From NCBI GenBank assembly GCA_023091665.1, contig JALJCQ010000020.1, forward strand, positions 407,703 through 471,702: 64,000 bases of DNA, given 5' to 3'. The DNA comes from Pythium myriotylum. Its lineage: Eukaryota; Oomycota; Peronosporomycetes; Pythiales; Pythiaceae. The notes under the pieces were generated by a model that did not search any database, had not been told where the DNA came from, and saw only the letters and a program-made list of their open reading frames with translations. This document shows positions 33,836 through 43,622 of the stretch, piece by piece; positions within the stretch are counted from its first letter, which is position 1; each line of letters opens with the position of its first letter. Position numbers and translations under genes: made by a program.

Positions 33836-35326
33836 ATGCTCGCGCAGATGAACCCGCCGCCGGCCTTTGACTACAAGCCCTACGGCCACCACGACGAGCT
33901 CCACTACCACGGCCACCACGCCTACGCGGGGGCCCCGAGCTACGCGGGCCTCTCGCACTTCGAGTCGTTCCACCACCAGGACGACGAGGACGAGCCCGAG
34001 GACGACGAGTCGCCCGAAGATCCGCACCACGACTACGACGAGGCGAGCCGCAAGCGCAAGGGCTCGACGCCGTCCCTGGCGAACGGCTCGACGCCCCACG
34101 GCAAGAAAGAGATCTTCGTCTGCCCCGAAGTGCACTGCGGCAAGACCTTCCCGCGCTCGTTCGCGCTGCGACGCCACATGCGCATCCACACGGGCACCAA
34201 GCCGTACTCGTGCGACTTTGAAGGCTGCTCGCAGCGCTTCAACACGTCGGGCAACCTGAGCCGCCACAAGCGCATCCACTCGGGCGAGCGGCCGTACCCG
34301 TGCGTCTTTGCGAGCTGCGGCAAGCGCTTCAACACGAGCACCAAGCTCAAGCGCCACATGCGCATCCACTTTCCCGACGGCCAGAGCCTCTTCCACTGCG
34401 TGCAGCACGCCTGCACGTTCGCCTGCGACAACTACAAAGAGTACGTCCACCACCAGCGCCAGCACGGCAACCCGGCGTACGCGGCGCCCGTCAAGCCCGG
34501 CGACGAGAACCTCGACCCGGCCAACGCCGCCAAGCAGCCCGCGCGCAACAAAGGAGCCGTCAAGGCCAAGCGCCCGCCGCAGCCGCGTGTGAGCAAGGCC
34601 AGCAAGGCCGCCGCCGCCGCCGCCGCCGCCACGACCGCCGTGCTCACGGGCGGCGACTACCTCTCGGGGCTGCCCGACCGTCGCTTCGACCACCAGTCGC
34701 CGTCGACCTCGGCGGCCTCCGGACTCAGCATGCTCATCAAGGAAGCCCACCGCGAGAACGACATGGTCGGCGAGTACACGGACCACCGCCGCAAGAGCCA
34801 CCTGCTCGACGGCGACCGACCAGCGAGACTGCCCTTCCCCACGGGCGCCTTCCCGTCCGAGTCCATCTCGAGCGCCTCGCCCATGAACCTCGCCTCGGGC
34901 TTTGGCGCCTCGTTCCCGAGCCGCGCGCCGCCGCCGAGCGGCTCGTACTACGACCAGAACCCGGCGAGCTCGGGCGGCTACGGGTCCTCGTCGTCCTCCA
35001 TGAGCTCGTCGTTCCCGTCGTACCTGCGCGGTCCGGCGAACGACGGCTACGGCCACCACGGCCACCACGCGTCGTCGTCGTACCACGACTCGATCCACTT
35101 CCCGCCGCTGCGCCCCGAGGACGCCGACGACGGCTACGACTCGACGTCGCCGCGGTCGTCGCACCAGCACCACGCGCAGCAGCACCATCATCACCACGCG
35201 CAGCACCACGAGGAGAGCGACCACGGCGACAAGTACGGCGGCTACAGCAACGTGCCCCACGCCGTGGGCCCCGAGTTCACGGGCGAGGAGCTCAGCGCCG
35301 TGCTCGAGCTCATGAAGGACTCGTGA
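33836..35326 (+). CDS. C2H2 zinc-finger transcription factor
   Basis: Intronless, 496 aa. The N terminus is His/Tyr-rich and then acidic (residues 45-68). Three classical C2H2 fingers follow at about residues 96-118, 126-148 and 156-178, with TGTKPYSC and SGERPYPC linkers. A fourth, atypical Cys/His unit lies at 188-210 (C-x4-C spacing, ending HHQRQH). The C-terminal half is low complexity with Ser, Gly and His-rich tracts and ends FTGEELSAVLELMKDS. A nuclear DNA-binding role is inferred from the fingers. An upstream in-frame extension begins well before the ATG used here but lacks coding character. Confidence 0.88.
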   Translation: MLAQMNPPPAFDYKPYGHHDELHYHGHHAYAGAPSYAGLSHFESFHHQDDEDEPEDDESPEDPHHDYDEASRKRKGSTPSLANGSTPHGKKEIFVCPEVHCGKTFPRSFALRRHMRIHTGTKPYSCDFEGCSQRFNTSGNLSRHKRIHSGERPYPCVFASCGKRFNTSTKLKRHMRIHFPDGQSLFHCVQHACTFACDNYKEYVHHQRQHGNPAYAAPVKPGDENLDPANAAKQPARNKGAVKAKRPPQPRVSKASKAAAAAAAATTAVLTGGDYLSGLPDRRFDHQSPSTSAASGLSMLIKEAHRENDMVGEYTDHRRKSHLLDGDRPARLPFPTGAFPSESISSASPMNLASGFGASFPSRAPPPSGSYYDQNPASSGGYGSSSSSMSSSFPSYLRGPANDGYGHHGHHASSSYHDSIHFPPLRPEDADDGYDSTSPRSSHQHHAQQHHHHHAQHHEESDHGDKYGGYSNVPHAVGPEFTGEELSAVLELMKDS

Positions 35327-35801
35327 AGCGAGCAAAGAAGAAAGAACCACGTAGGGAAAACAAGCTAGTTAGGCCAGATAGGAGTTGGTGTTCGCGCGAG
35401 GTTGGCAACAAGCCTCGCGCTCGCGTGCCGTAGGAGTTGGTAGGTCCGTGCGATAATTTAAGGGTGAGTAAGTACATCGTGTCAAGACAAAAGGGGCATC
35501 CGTCGAGATTTTTTTTGTTAGCATTCGGACATGTTCGTTATCACGCGAGAGGAACTAGCAGATGACCAGCGAATGCGTAGAGTTTGAGAGGGTGCGATTC
35601 TGATGAACATGCGTAGATTTTGATGAATGCCATTCGTATTAGAGATCGTGACGGCTTGTCGTGGGTAAAAGAGACCACCGATCGACGGAAGAAATTCGTG
35701 AATGTACATATCGGAGACCGTGGAAATGTTGAGCATTTGGGTGGAGTCTGCGAAGTCCACCGACGGAGCAAGTCGCGAGGGAACATTTTTGCAAGAAGAA
35801 A

Positions 35802-36164
35802 GAGGACGATTATGAGTCGAAGGAGATGGGGCGAGCGATGCACGAACGCGACTTGGAGGGCTTCTGTTCCTAGAGGAAGAGAGAGCGAGAGCTGCTCGTC
35901 GGTTTCTGAGATGCTCTCGTATGTCAGTATGTCAGGCTCGAGCCAATCGACCCACGTGTCATCGGTCAGGAGCCTCGTGATGATGGGGGCGGGTTCATTC
36001 TCTCGCACTGGCATCTGAACCTGCCGAAGGGTACAGCTGAAGTGCAACTGGACAGTGGGACCCCTTCCGCCGCCACGAGACACAAGGGGAGAGGAGCCTC
36101 GACGGTCATCCAGCTTCTGCTTCTCTCCCTGTTCTCACGCTCACGACCTGAACTTCAGATCACG
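35802..36164. repeat. Direct repeat, copy 1
   Basis: Aligns with 38350-38743 in the same orientation at roughly 80% by eye, including a shared core that reads TCATCGGTCAGGAGCCTCGT. On the minus strand it is an open frame (part of 35541-36083) with the motif ITRLLTDDTW. The same frame in copy 2 is broken by a stop. It is probably a relic of a coding sequence. Confidence 0.75.
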
Positions 36165-38349
36165 CTCACGTTTCGAAAGCGACCAAAACTGATAAAACTC
36201 ACACGAAGCATGCAGAATGCCTGGGAAGTGCTTGCTCCCTTGATTCATCCTTGTCACTGGGTGATACTGGATCCCTGACACTGCTCATTCTTCGCCGATC
36301 CACCGATGTATGTTCCCAACGGGAATTCCGCTTTTGGTGCACCCAATGGCACTTGTTGAGAGGTCAGGAGCTGACAACGACAAAAGAATCATTTGATTTT
36401 CGCTCAACTCGATAACCTCCGCTGGGATCGATGGTCAACTAGATACCCATGCAGGGCGCCTGGGAAACCATGCTCGTGCTCGTGCACGGTTGGATAAACC
36501 TCCGTGGGCATCTAACATGAAGTGAGCTGAACGTCTTGTGGTACTGCGACTTCGAAGATTGCAAAGTCGAAGGCAGCAGAACTACACCAACAGATACCAC
36601 TGTTGTGGCTAAACCTGAGGACTTTATCGAACGTCTTGCCGTCCGGAAGGAGCTGCTCATTCACAATCACAACTGTAGAGGCTTGTCTGACAAAACTGGT
36701 GCTCTCCTTCGTGACGTGCGTGGAGATTCAGGACATGGTTGATTTGAATCAGCGACTGGATTGCTCTTCCTTTCACCTCGGAGTGTCGCCTTAGTTTCGC
36801 TTGACTTCGACGAAGAAAACAAAGTGTGAGTTTAAGTAAGCTATGTTTACCAGTGATCTAAAATCATCTGTGAATGCTTCATCGACCCACAAGTGCAAGT
36901 TCGTCAGCCGATACACATTGACCAACAACCAACGCTCTCCTGAGCAGACGCTTTCTACGAAAAAAAAGACCTGACAACCGACTTCCAACTTTTCATCTGA
37001 ACTTCAGGCGCCACAGCAGGCAATTTGTCTGCGCTCCATTCGCGTAACCATGGCTTTTGCGTTGGGAGCTCTACCAAAACATGGATTTCACCATCAGCGG
37101 CGTCTTCGTCTTGATTCTCTGAAATCGAAACACCTCATTGCAAACACTTTGGCTTGGATCCATCTTGTTCGTCTTATTCATGATATCATTGATTCGTTTC
37201 GGAAGCAGCCCAGAAAATCCACTTCAGTGAACTCGCAAAACATGTTCACGAAGAAATTTCCAAATCTGACTTGCACCCAGCGTTAGTAGACTAGAGCACC
37301 TGAACCAAAAGCGTATCATTTGCTTCGATGATTCCAAAACGTCCAGTACACTACTGTATTGTACCATTAGCTGATTGAGTTTGCGTGGAGCATCTGCACT
37401 GTCCAGACAGCAAGATGAAACGTATGCTCGAGCTCCATTCAATGGAGAAGTCTTCAAGCTCCTTACGAGTCTTTTGGGAGCAGCAATTGCTCACATCATC
37501 TCATTAAAATCCGGAAAGCGTTGATCACCGCACTTCTTTGTAAAAATCTGTGCTGGTTTTTGGAAATCGCTCGCTACAAAACCTTATTTCGTGACTGCCG
37601 TGAGCGAGAGTGACTGAAGTCTGCGCTCGCTAATTCCGTACAATCTACTGGTAGTTGGAAATTTTACCATGAAGAATTCTATCGCTTCGTCGCTAAATTC
37701 ACTCGCGCCTCTAGTAACGTGGTCGGCATTATCGAAGACAAGATGGTAGAAATCTTCGATGTGAAACCGGTGCAAAAGCACAACAAGGTCTATCGTGGCG
37801 AAGATAGCGACGATGTGATTCAAGATGAACACGAGATGAACAAATTTGACGCCTATTTGAAACAGTTCGCCAGGTCAGCGCCAAAATCTTACTTCTGAAC
37901 GTTACAATGACAACTGGTAGCAATGAGGGCATTGTCAACTATGTGAATGAGCTCAAGGAATCTGGACTGCATCAAATCATGCACTCTCAACCACAAGGTC
38001 AATTTCGCGTGGAGGGAGATGTCATGTATCAGCACTATCAAGAATGACACGACAAAGGTGGTGAGGTCCCAGATACAGCAAGTCATCCAAATTTTGTGAG
38101 AAGATCACGTAGCCGGACTAGCGTATCATATTCAAGCGTTACAGGAAAAACGGAGCGACGGCCGATGGGTTCTTCTTTCCCAACAACTGAAACCCAGTCG
38201 AAGCCATCCCTTGGAGACTGAGCAGATTGTCGTGACGAGACACCCAATGTTCAACATCTCCACCGTCCCCAATATATTCACTGGATTCTTCCGTCGATTG
38301 TTGGCGTCTGCGTCGGAGGAAGTTAGAAAATTGTGCAAATAGCAAGTTT

Positions 38350-38743
38350 GAGGACGACTATGCGTCGACGGAGATGGGGCGAGTAATGCACGAACGCGAC
38401 TTGGAGGGGGCTTCTGTTCCTAGAGGAGCACAGAGAGCGAGAGCTGCTCGTCGGTTTCTGAGATGCTCTCGTATATCAGTATGTCAGGCTCGAGCCAATC
38501 GTCCCACGTGTCATCGGTCAGGAGCCTCGTGATGATGGGGGTTGGCTTGTCTCTCGCACTGGCGTCTAAACGGCCGGGAGGGGTACGCTTACGTGTAACC
38601 CGAGAGTGGGACCCCTCCCGCTGCCACGAGACACTAGGGGAGAGGAGCCTCGACGGTCATCACGAGCGACCGCCACGACCGGCTTCTCCTCCTCTCCCTC
38701 TGCCGTTCTCAGAGTCTAAACCTGCACTTTAGACCACGAGGGC
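38350..38743. repeat. Direct repeat, copy 2
   Basis: Counterpart of 35802-36164. The minus-strand translation LLTDDTWDDWLEPDI and ESISETDEQLSLS matches copy 1 but then meets a stop codon. It lies about 2.5 kb from copy 1. Confidence 0.75.
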
Positions 38744-38805
38744 TCGACCTTGTGCCCTGGGGGGAGCCGTGCGGATAGTCGCGGTCTATCCTCGCTATCC
38801 ACCTC

Positions 38806-38825
38806 CGTAAGACGCGCGTCTTACG
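38806..38825. repeat. 20-bp perfect palindrome
   Basis: CGTAAGACGCGCGTCTTACG is its own reverse complement. It lies between the second direct repeat and the HSF cluster. It could be a dimeric protein-binding site. Confidence 0.8.
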
Positions 38826-39075
38826 TCGACCCGGGACCCTCCCGATCCCACCGAGCGAGCGAACTGGACCTCGCCGTGCAGCTGCCCGTGGACCTGCTGA
38901 AGCGGTCTCGCCTGATATCTGCCGCGTTTTCCCAGGATCTCGAGCGAAGTATCCGGGAAGCCGCGATCCGGCGCGAGGATTTTCGTAGGTGAGACCGTCG
39001 AGCGGATTTCTCAGGACGAATCTCGTGGGCGTGTACTGTACGTACATTGGGCGCACCCCACTGGCTGTCCTCGCC

Positions 39076-39096
39076 TGTACGGTACGGTACGGTACG
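39076..39096. repeat. ACGGT short tandem repeat
   Basis: Four units of GTACG/ACGGT in tandem about 290 bp upstream of the first HSF gene. Confidence 0.7.
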
Positions 39097-39379
39097 TGAA
39101 CTTGGTGTACAGTACGAGGCGAGCCGTGTTTGGAGCGGGTGACACGGTGGAGGGGATCGGCGACGACATCATCCACTTCGTCTCGTTGTCCCACTGTATA
39201 GACTGAGTTTTTCTGGACAGCGGGGACGAGGGATGGGCAGCAAGAGTCACCGCTCCGTCAGTCAACCATGCGGGCTCAAGCCCGTTGCTTACTCCCGACC
39301 CGGCTGGCCAAACCGCAAGCTCGAGCTCGACAGTCTCCGATCGACACCGTCGCACGCACACACACACACACTTGCCAAG

Positions 39380-39976
39380 ATGTCCGCTTCCCCAACGCAG
39401 CCGCGCGAGATCGCGCCGTTCCTCAAGAGCCTCCGCGCTATGCTGGACGAGGAGAGCGACGCCGTGCTACGCTGGACCCCCGACGGTCGCGCGTTTGAGA
39501 TCCGCGACGTCCAGGCGCTCACCAAGACCGTGCTGCCAAAGTACTTTAAGCACGCCAAGTACGCGAGCTTCCAGCGACAGCTCAACTATTTCAACTTCCG
39601 CAAGTGGACCAAGTCGCGCACCGAGGTCTGCACGTTCGCGAACCCGCACTTCCAGCGCGACGAGCCGCACCTGAGCTGGCGCATTTTGCGCAAGCGCTCG
39701 CTCGCTGACATGAAGCGCGACGCCGTCGCCACGAACGCCTCGGCGGCGTCGCCCGTGTCGGCCTCGGCGCCGTCCGGCAGTGACGACAGCGCCTCCCACT
39801 GCGAGAGCCCCACGGGCGACAGCGAGCTCGACGTGACGCTCGACTGGATCGACGCCGTCTTCCCGTCGCTCGAGATGCTCTACGCGCTCGGCCAGGACGC
39901 AAGCGCCGATAAGCCGCTCGCGCCGCGCCGCAACGCGCCCATGCCCCCGCAGAGCTACGAGTACGTCTCGTGGTAA
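39380..39976 (+). CDS. Heat-shock-factor-type DNA-binding protein 1
   Basis: Intronless, 198 aa. The HSF DNA-binding domain fills residues 10-105. It has IAPFLKSLRAMLDEE, LRWTPDGRAFEI and VLPKYFKHAKYASFQRQLN, the recognition-helix region, then YFNFRKWTKSR and HPHF-like NPHFQRDEP. There is no clear leucine-zipper oligomerisation region, unlike animal and yeast HSF. A Ser/Ala linker leads to a short conserved C-terminal motif, LDWIDAVFPSLEML, shared with the two neighbours. It likely binds nGAAn-type elements as a nuclear factor. Start chosen at ATG 39380 after a CA-rich leader. Confidence 0.93.
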   Translation: MSASPTQPREIAPFLKSLRAMLDEESDAVLRWTPDGRAFEIRDVQALTKTVLPKYFKHAKYASFQRQLNYFNFRKWTKSRTEVCTFANPHFQRDEPHLSWRILRKRSLADMKRDAVATNASAASPVSASAPSGSDDSASHCESPTGDSELDVTLDWIDAVFPSLEMLYALGQDASADKPLAPRRNAPMPPQSYEYVSW

Positions 39977-40772
39977 AGCGAGAATCGAAGTGAATTATTT
40001 ATCAAATTTTAATAAGCAAAAGCGTTGAGATGTTTCCACTGTGGTCGTATCATGTTGTGCATGGCGATGGAATGGGATGGGATGGTTACAGTAGTTGGAG
40101 ACCATGAGCTGCGTCTTCATCGAGCTGGGAGGTACTGTAACACGCGTCTGGATCGCGGAAGATCCGGTGTCGAAGGTGTTGACCATCGAAATCGAACTCC
40201 CCCGGGGTTGAAACCCGAAACGCGGGTTGCCCGAATGAAGCTAGTCGTCGCTACCCGAGAGTTGGTACTTTGGGCTGCGTGATGACGACCAGCTCATCGA
40301 TGCCAAGCTTCGTGGGGCTTTGGCGATGGCTGATCCGTTCAGCAGCCACGAAGTCCGCGGGGGAAACTTTGCAATCGGTGCATGACCCGTAACGTCACGT
40401 TGGCCCATCCCGATCGATCGGCGTGATCTCCCTCTGTGGTCTATCCAATCCAGTCGCACGAACCTCGTGCGGGCTCGAGCCGCGAGTCGCCGGCAGCTGC
40501 CCAGCAGCTCTTTCTCTCTCTCCAGTTGCGAGTTGCGGCGTGCCAGGGGGACTTGATGACCAGACTGCGTGGGACGGCCCAAGCGAGATAGCCTCTCACA
40601 TCCAGCGTGGACTGTTCACAGGCCTTACCAACGCTGACCAGAGTGGCAATGAGCAAAAACGTGACGAGGTGACTGAATCATAATTTCTCCGCTGTGATAA
40701 AATAATTGGGGGTACTGTACTGCTACACTTGGTCTCTCCAAAATTTTCGGGTGGGGCTTCCCGGTGGCTCCA
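39977..40772. other. Convergent intergenic region between HSF genes
   Basis: Tail-to-tail spacer of the first two HSF genes. It contains no supported gene and is presumably 3' UTR and terminal sequence. Confidence 0.5.
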
Positions 40773-41327
40773 TTAGAGCACGTAGCCCACGTCGGGCGTG
40801 GGCCAGAGCGTCGTGAGCCTCGGCGCCGACGTCTCGAGTGACGAGTAGAGCGAGTCGATCCAGTCAAGACACTGGAGCCCGTCGAGCTCGGGCAGCAGAG
40901 GGCTGAAGCCGTGGACCACGACGTCCGTGGGCGACTGGAAGCCCTCGAGCGGCGCGGTGACCTCGACCTTGGGCACGGCGATCGAGAGGCTCGGCTTCTT
41001 GACCGGGAGCGACTTTTTCCGCGTGATTCGCCACGCGAGCTCGGGTGCGTCGCGCTGGAAGTGCGGGTTCGAGAACGTGCAGACCGCGGTCTTGGAGCGC
41101 GTCCACTTGCGAAAGTGGAAGTAGTTGAGCTGTCGCTGGAAGCTGCTGTACTTGGCGTGCTTGAAGTACTTTGGCAGCACGTGCGAGACCAGTCGAGCGA
41201 CGTCGTGGATCTCAAACGCCACGCCCTCGGGCGTCCAGCAGATGATCGACGCGTGCTCCGTGTCGAGCATGCGACGCAAGTTGCGCAGGAAGGGCGCGAT
41301 CTCCTTGGCGGCACTCGCAGCAGTCAT
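40773..41327 (-). CDS. Heat-shock-factor-type DNA-binding protein 2
   Basis: 184 aa, intronless, convergent with HSF-type 1. The DNA-binding domain starts almost at the N terminus (EIAPFLRNLRRMLD) and has VLPKYFKHAKYSSFQRQLN and YFHFRKWTRSK, then NPHFQRDAPELAW. A basic stretch (KKSLPVKKPS) may be a nuclear signal. The C terminus carries CLDWIDSLYSSLET, the counterpart of the motif in HSF-type 1. The upstream in-frame ATG at 41525 gives a non-conserved leader, so the start at 41327 is preferred. Confidence 0.93.
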   Translation of the reverse strand: MTAASAAKEIAPFLRNLRRMLDTEHASIICWTPEGVAFEIHDVARLVSHVLPKYFKHAKYSSFQRQLNYFHFRKWTRSKTAVCTFSNPHFQRDAPELAWRITRKKSLPVKKPSLSIAVPKVEVTAPLEGFQSPTDVVVHGFSPLLPELDGLQCLDWIDSLYSSLETSAPRLTTLWPTPDVGYVL

Positions 41328-42932
41328 GGGGCGGTGGGTGGACCTGGGGCTTTGCAGGCGAATCGGCGAATGGAGTGAGGAGATCGAAGCTGAATCGACG
41401 GCCGAGCTCCGAGTGTTGGTCGATTGGGACGTTGAAGTCCTGTCTAGCAGCGACACAGAGTTTCCAGTTCTCTGTGATCCGGGTCGGAGGAGGAGGCAAC
41501 CCAATCGTCCACAAGAGGAGCTCACAGAGTGGGAGAAGGGATCCGCCCAATCAACCTCTCGTCAGCTGCCGCTGACTGGCCACTCGGAGGAGGCCCGCGC
41601 ACGCAAGTGAAGAGAAGAGAAAGCTGAGTTTTGTTGTTCTCTTCTCAACATAGACGCCTCGCGACGCCATGAACGCAGATGCCGCAACACCCGGCGGGAG
41701 CACTCGCCTGCATACTCAGTCGTCGGGCGGGCGACCGTTTACTGGATCTCGCAACACCCAACTGAACTCTTTTTGAGCCAGACTGAACAAGTTGATGAGC
41801 CCGTTGACGGATTAGCAACCGAGTGGCTTACGAAGGGAAGGGAGCGGCGGACGAAAAGACTGGCGGGACGACGTGGGAACAGCCACAGCACGGAGCCGGG
41901 CATCCCACCGTCGCTCCCATCCAGAGTCGAGTCCCACGTAGAGTACAGTGTACTCATCGGTGGAAGGTCTGCACCGCGAGCGAGTACCGTACTTGGTGTC
42001 CAGTGCCGGCGATCCGGAGCCGAGTAACGCGAGCCTTGGCGTCGCAACCGACGCCGGGCTCACCTCAACAGGCGCAAGCCGCTCCACGCGGCTGCCTGGT
42101 CTCTGCGCCACTGGCCACCATAGAGAGGGAAGACGGGCTCGACGTGCGGGAGAAATGATTCCCAGGCCAAGTGGCCGGCGCGGCGGCGACTCGACGTCAC
42201 GATCGTTCGTGCGCCGCGTGCAGGCGCGGGCCAGGTCGTTCGTCCGTCGCCAACTTTTTTTGGTCTCTCTCCATTTGCAATCGCTCCTCATCTGATACTC
42301 GTGCGCCGGCTCGTCTCCTGCCTAGAGACGCCCGCCGAGCCCACAAACGCATTCCCGCCGCCGCGACGGGATCATGGGAGCTGAAGCTTCAAGAGCTACG
42401 CGGGACGCGGAAGAACCTGTAGAAATGAGTAAAGTCGTCCAACCGCAGGAAGGCTTCGCGTCTCGGCGAGGGCGAACGACCTCTAGAACGAGATATCTCG
42501 GACCTCCGGGAGCTCCCGGGAGGCTGGCTTCCCGTTGCCGTCGGTGCCGCGCTGCCTTCAGTCTTACAGCCGTTCGGTGTACTGAACGCGTTGATGCACT
42601 GACCGATGGCGCGTACCGTACTGCACCGATCGCCGTCCCCGTCCCGACGCTTGTGCCTGCCTCCCTCTTGCTCCTTGAAGAGTCAGCAAGCGTGCACCCA
42701 AAATAATCCAAGCAAAGAGCGCGAGAGAGCGAGAGAAAGAAAGAAAGAGAGAGAGCAAGCGAGCAAGCGAGCGAGCGAGCGAGCGAGCTGCCGCGTCTTT
42801 TTGAAGTTCAAAGACCTCGGCGCATGTGCAGTGTCGCAGCGTCAGCGCGGCGGGTCTTAGTCTCCCACCAAAGTTGTCGGGTCGTCGAGAAAGATGTTGA
42901 GTTGATTCCGAATTAGCTTATGTGTATATATC
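41328..42932. other. Intergenic region between HSF genes 2 and 3
   Basis: About 1.6 kb. It is the upstream region of HSF-type 2 and the downstream region of HSF-type 3. Short ORFs lack family features. A GAGC/GAGA-type microsatellite lies at 42720-42788. Several near-palindromic GTACNGTAC-like words occur (for example near 41940 and 41985). Confidence 0.45.
42720..42788. repeat. GAGA/GAGC microsatellite
   Basis: Purine-rich simple repeat moving from GAGA/AAGA into GAGC units. Confidence 0.75.
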
Positions 42933-43622
42933 TTAGGTGGAGGTCGCGTAGGGGTGATAGGACGACGCCTGCGTCTGGTACTGATAGGGTGTCCAGACGG
43001 GCAGCCCATCGAGGTTGGCGTCGTCGAGCAGCTGGATGCTCGCGATGGATGGGAACTGGTCGTCGATCCATTGCAGCAGCCCTTGCGCGTCGCCTTCGTT
43101 CAACGAGACCGAGTCCGACGCCGCGCGCGTGCGTGCGAGATTCTGTGGACTGCGGGGCGCTGTGGGCTCTTGCGGCGGCGCGAGCGGGTCGAGCGACTGC
43201 GCGCGCGGGCGTTTCTTCTTGCTCGAGAGATCTCGCTTGCGGACAATGTGCCACGTGAGCTCGGGCGCCTCGCGCACGAAAAACGGGTTGGCAAACGTGC
43301 AAAGTGGGCTCTTGGACTTGGTCCACTTGCGGAAGTGGAAGTAGTTGAGCTGGCGCTGGAAGCTCGCGTACTTGCAGTGCTTAAAGTACTTTGGGAGCAC
43401 GACGTGGGTCATCTGGTGGAGGTCGAGGATCTCAAACGCCCGGCCGTCGGGTGTCCAGCGCAAGATGCTCGGGGACTCGTGGTCGAGCATCTCGCGCAAC
43501 TGCCGCAGGAAGGGCGAGAGCTCGCGCGCCTTGCCGGGCGTGCTGGGCGTCGTGGGCGTCGAGGTCGACGAGCGCGGGCTCGTGGTCGCAGGCACCGAGA
43601 CGCGCAGAGTTTCCATGGTCAT
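42933..43622 (-). CDS. Heat-shock-factor-type DNA-binding protein 3
   Basis: 229 aa, intronless. A Ser/Thr/Pro-rich N terminus is followed by the HSF DNA-binding domain (about residues 33-130): ELSPFLRQLREMLDHE, LRWTPDGRAFEI, VLPKYFKHCKYASFQRQLN, YFHFRKWTKSK, ELTWHIVRKRDL. A basic patch (SSKKKRPRAQ) follows. The C-terminal motif LLQWIDDQFPSIASI is shared with the other two. There is no obvious trimerisation coiled coil. An alternative start two codons later (MET) is possible. Confidence 0.93.
   Translation of the reverse strand: MTMETLRVSVPATTSPRSSTSTPTTPSTPGKARELSPFLRQLREMLDHESPSILRWTPDGRAFEILDLHQMTHVVLPKYFKHCKYASFQRQLNYFHFRKWTKSKSPLCTFANPFFVREAPELTWHIVRKRDLSSKKKRPRAQSLDPLAPPQEPTAPRSPQNLARTRAASDSVSLNEGDAQGLLQWIDDQFPSIASIQLLDDANLDGLPVWTPYQYQTQASSYHPYATST

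Larger units (their letters stand above)
35327..39379. other. Gene-poor region with diverged duplications
   Basis: No intact gene. It holds two direct repeats (35802-36164 and 38350-38743) and an inverted pair in their outer flanks, with broken ORFs between them (36.4-38.3 kb) that could be remnants of a gene or transposon. The reading frames are interrupted, and the intervening DNA is lower in G+C than the neighbouring genes. The last few hundred bases are the HSF1-type gene's upstream region and include short GTACG and CA repeats. Confidence 0.5.

Noticed and set aside
35802..38743. LTR retrotransposon bounded by the direct repeats
   Set aside because: The repeats do not start TG or end CA, no target-site duplication, primer-binding site, integrase or reverse transcriptase is visible, and the flanks match in inverted orientation.
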